The position numbers and the translations under genes are program-made. Under the pieces are notes generated by a model, which saw only the letters and a program-made list of their open reading frames with translations, was not told the origin of the DNA and did not search any database. Below are positions 6,003-6,038 of a stretch of 6,038 bases of DNA, one piece after another. Source of the DNA: Pseudomonadota bacterium (lineage in GTDB: Bacteria > Myxococcota_A > Bradymonadia > UBA4248); NCBI GenBank assembly GCA_009786045.1, contig WQTY01000147.1:1-6038 (forward strand). Direction: 5' to 3'. Every line of letters begins with the position of its first letter. Positions within the stretch are counted from its first letter, which is position 1.

Positions 6003-6038
6003 ATGCCATCCCGCGGCCCCATCCCAATCGCCATCCTG
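6003..6038 (+). CDS. Start of a plus-strand gene cut by the right edge
   Basis: The ATG at 6003 opens a frame MPSRGPIPIAIL that is still open at the window end (12 codons). An AGGA at 5991-5994 lies 8 nt before the ATG, and a promoter-like pair lies at 5914-5942, which together support a real start. Too little protein is visible to name it. An opening such as IPIAIL occurs before P-loops in CobW-type GTPases, among many others, but this is speculation. It is transcribed divergently from the rest of the window. Confidence 0.5.
   Translation, partial: MPSRGPIPIAIL

Overview
The window reads as a piece of a Gram-negative bacterial chromosome. Evidence for this is a signal-peptide protein that looks like an outer-membrane beta-barrel, and two MlaE/YrbE-type lipid ABC permeases. 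The Hanks-type Ser/Thr kinase, with an N-terminal Cys-rich knuckle and a C-terminal membrane anchor, is an architecture common in Myxococcota and related delta-proteobacterial lineages. That placement is an inference from domain style, not a taxonomic identification.

Almost everything is coded on the minus strand. In transcription order (right to left) it runs: an unrecognised 187-residue protein (5706-5143); a 527-residue protein of unknown function with an 'LHGxGI' N-terminal module (5098-3515); the kinase (3402-2266); a divergent MlaE-like permease (about 1992-1282); a canonical MlaE-like permease (1278-532); and a TTG-started, exported beta-barrel-like protein (507 to the left edge). At the right edge a plus-strand gene starts at 6003 and leaves the window after 12 codons, so 5710-6002 is a divergent intergenic region. 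It holds an imperfect inverted repeat and one plausible promoter.

The three leftmost genes are tightly spaced (3-bp and 24-bp gaps) and look like one operon for lipid traffic across the envelope: a probable heterodimeric MlaE permease plus an outer-membrane protein. No ATPase (MlaF) and no MCE-domain protein (MlaD) lies inside the window. The two genes upstream of the kinase may form a separate unit. A sigma70-like promoter candidate sits directly before the kinase.

The least ordinary element is the 222-bp stretch 2007-2228 between the kinase and the first permease. It has near-matching 12-bp terminal inverted repeats, a TA dinucleotide on each side, and four internal inverted repeats. It looks like a non-autonomous miniature transposable element (MITE-like). 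It reaches to within 15 bp of the permease's likely start codon, and the longest possible reading frame of that permease begins inside it. I see no tRNA, rRNA, CRISPR array or intact transposase gene.
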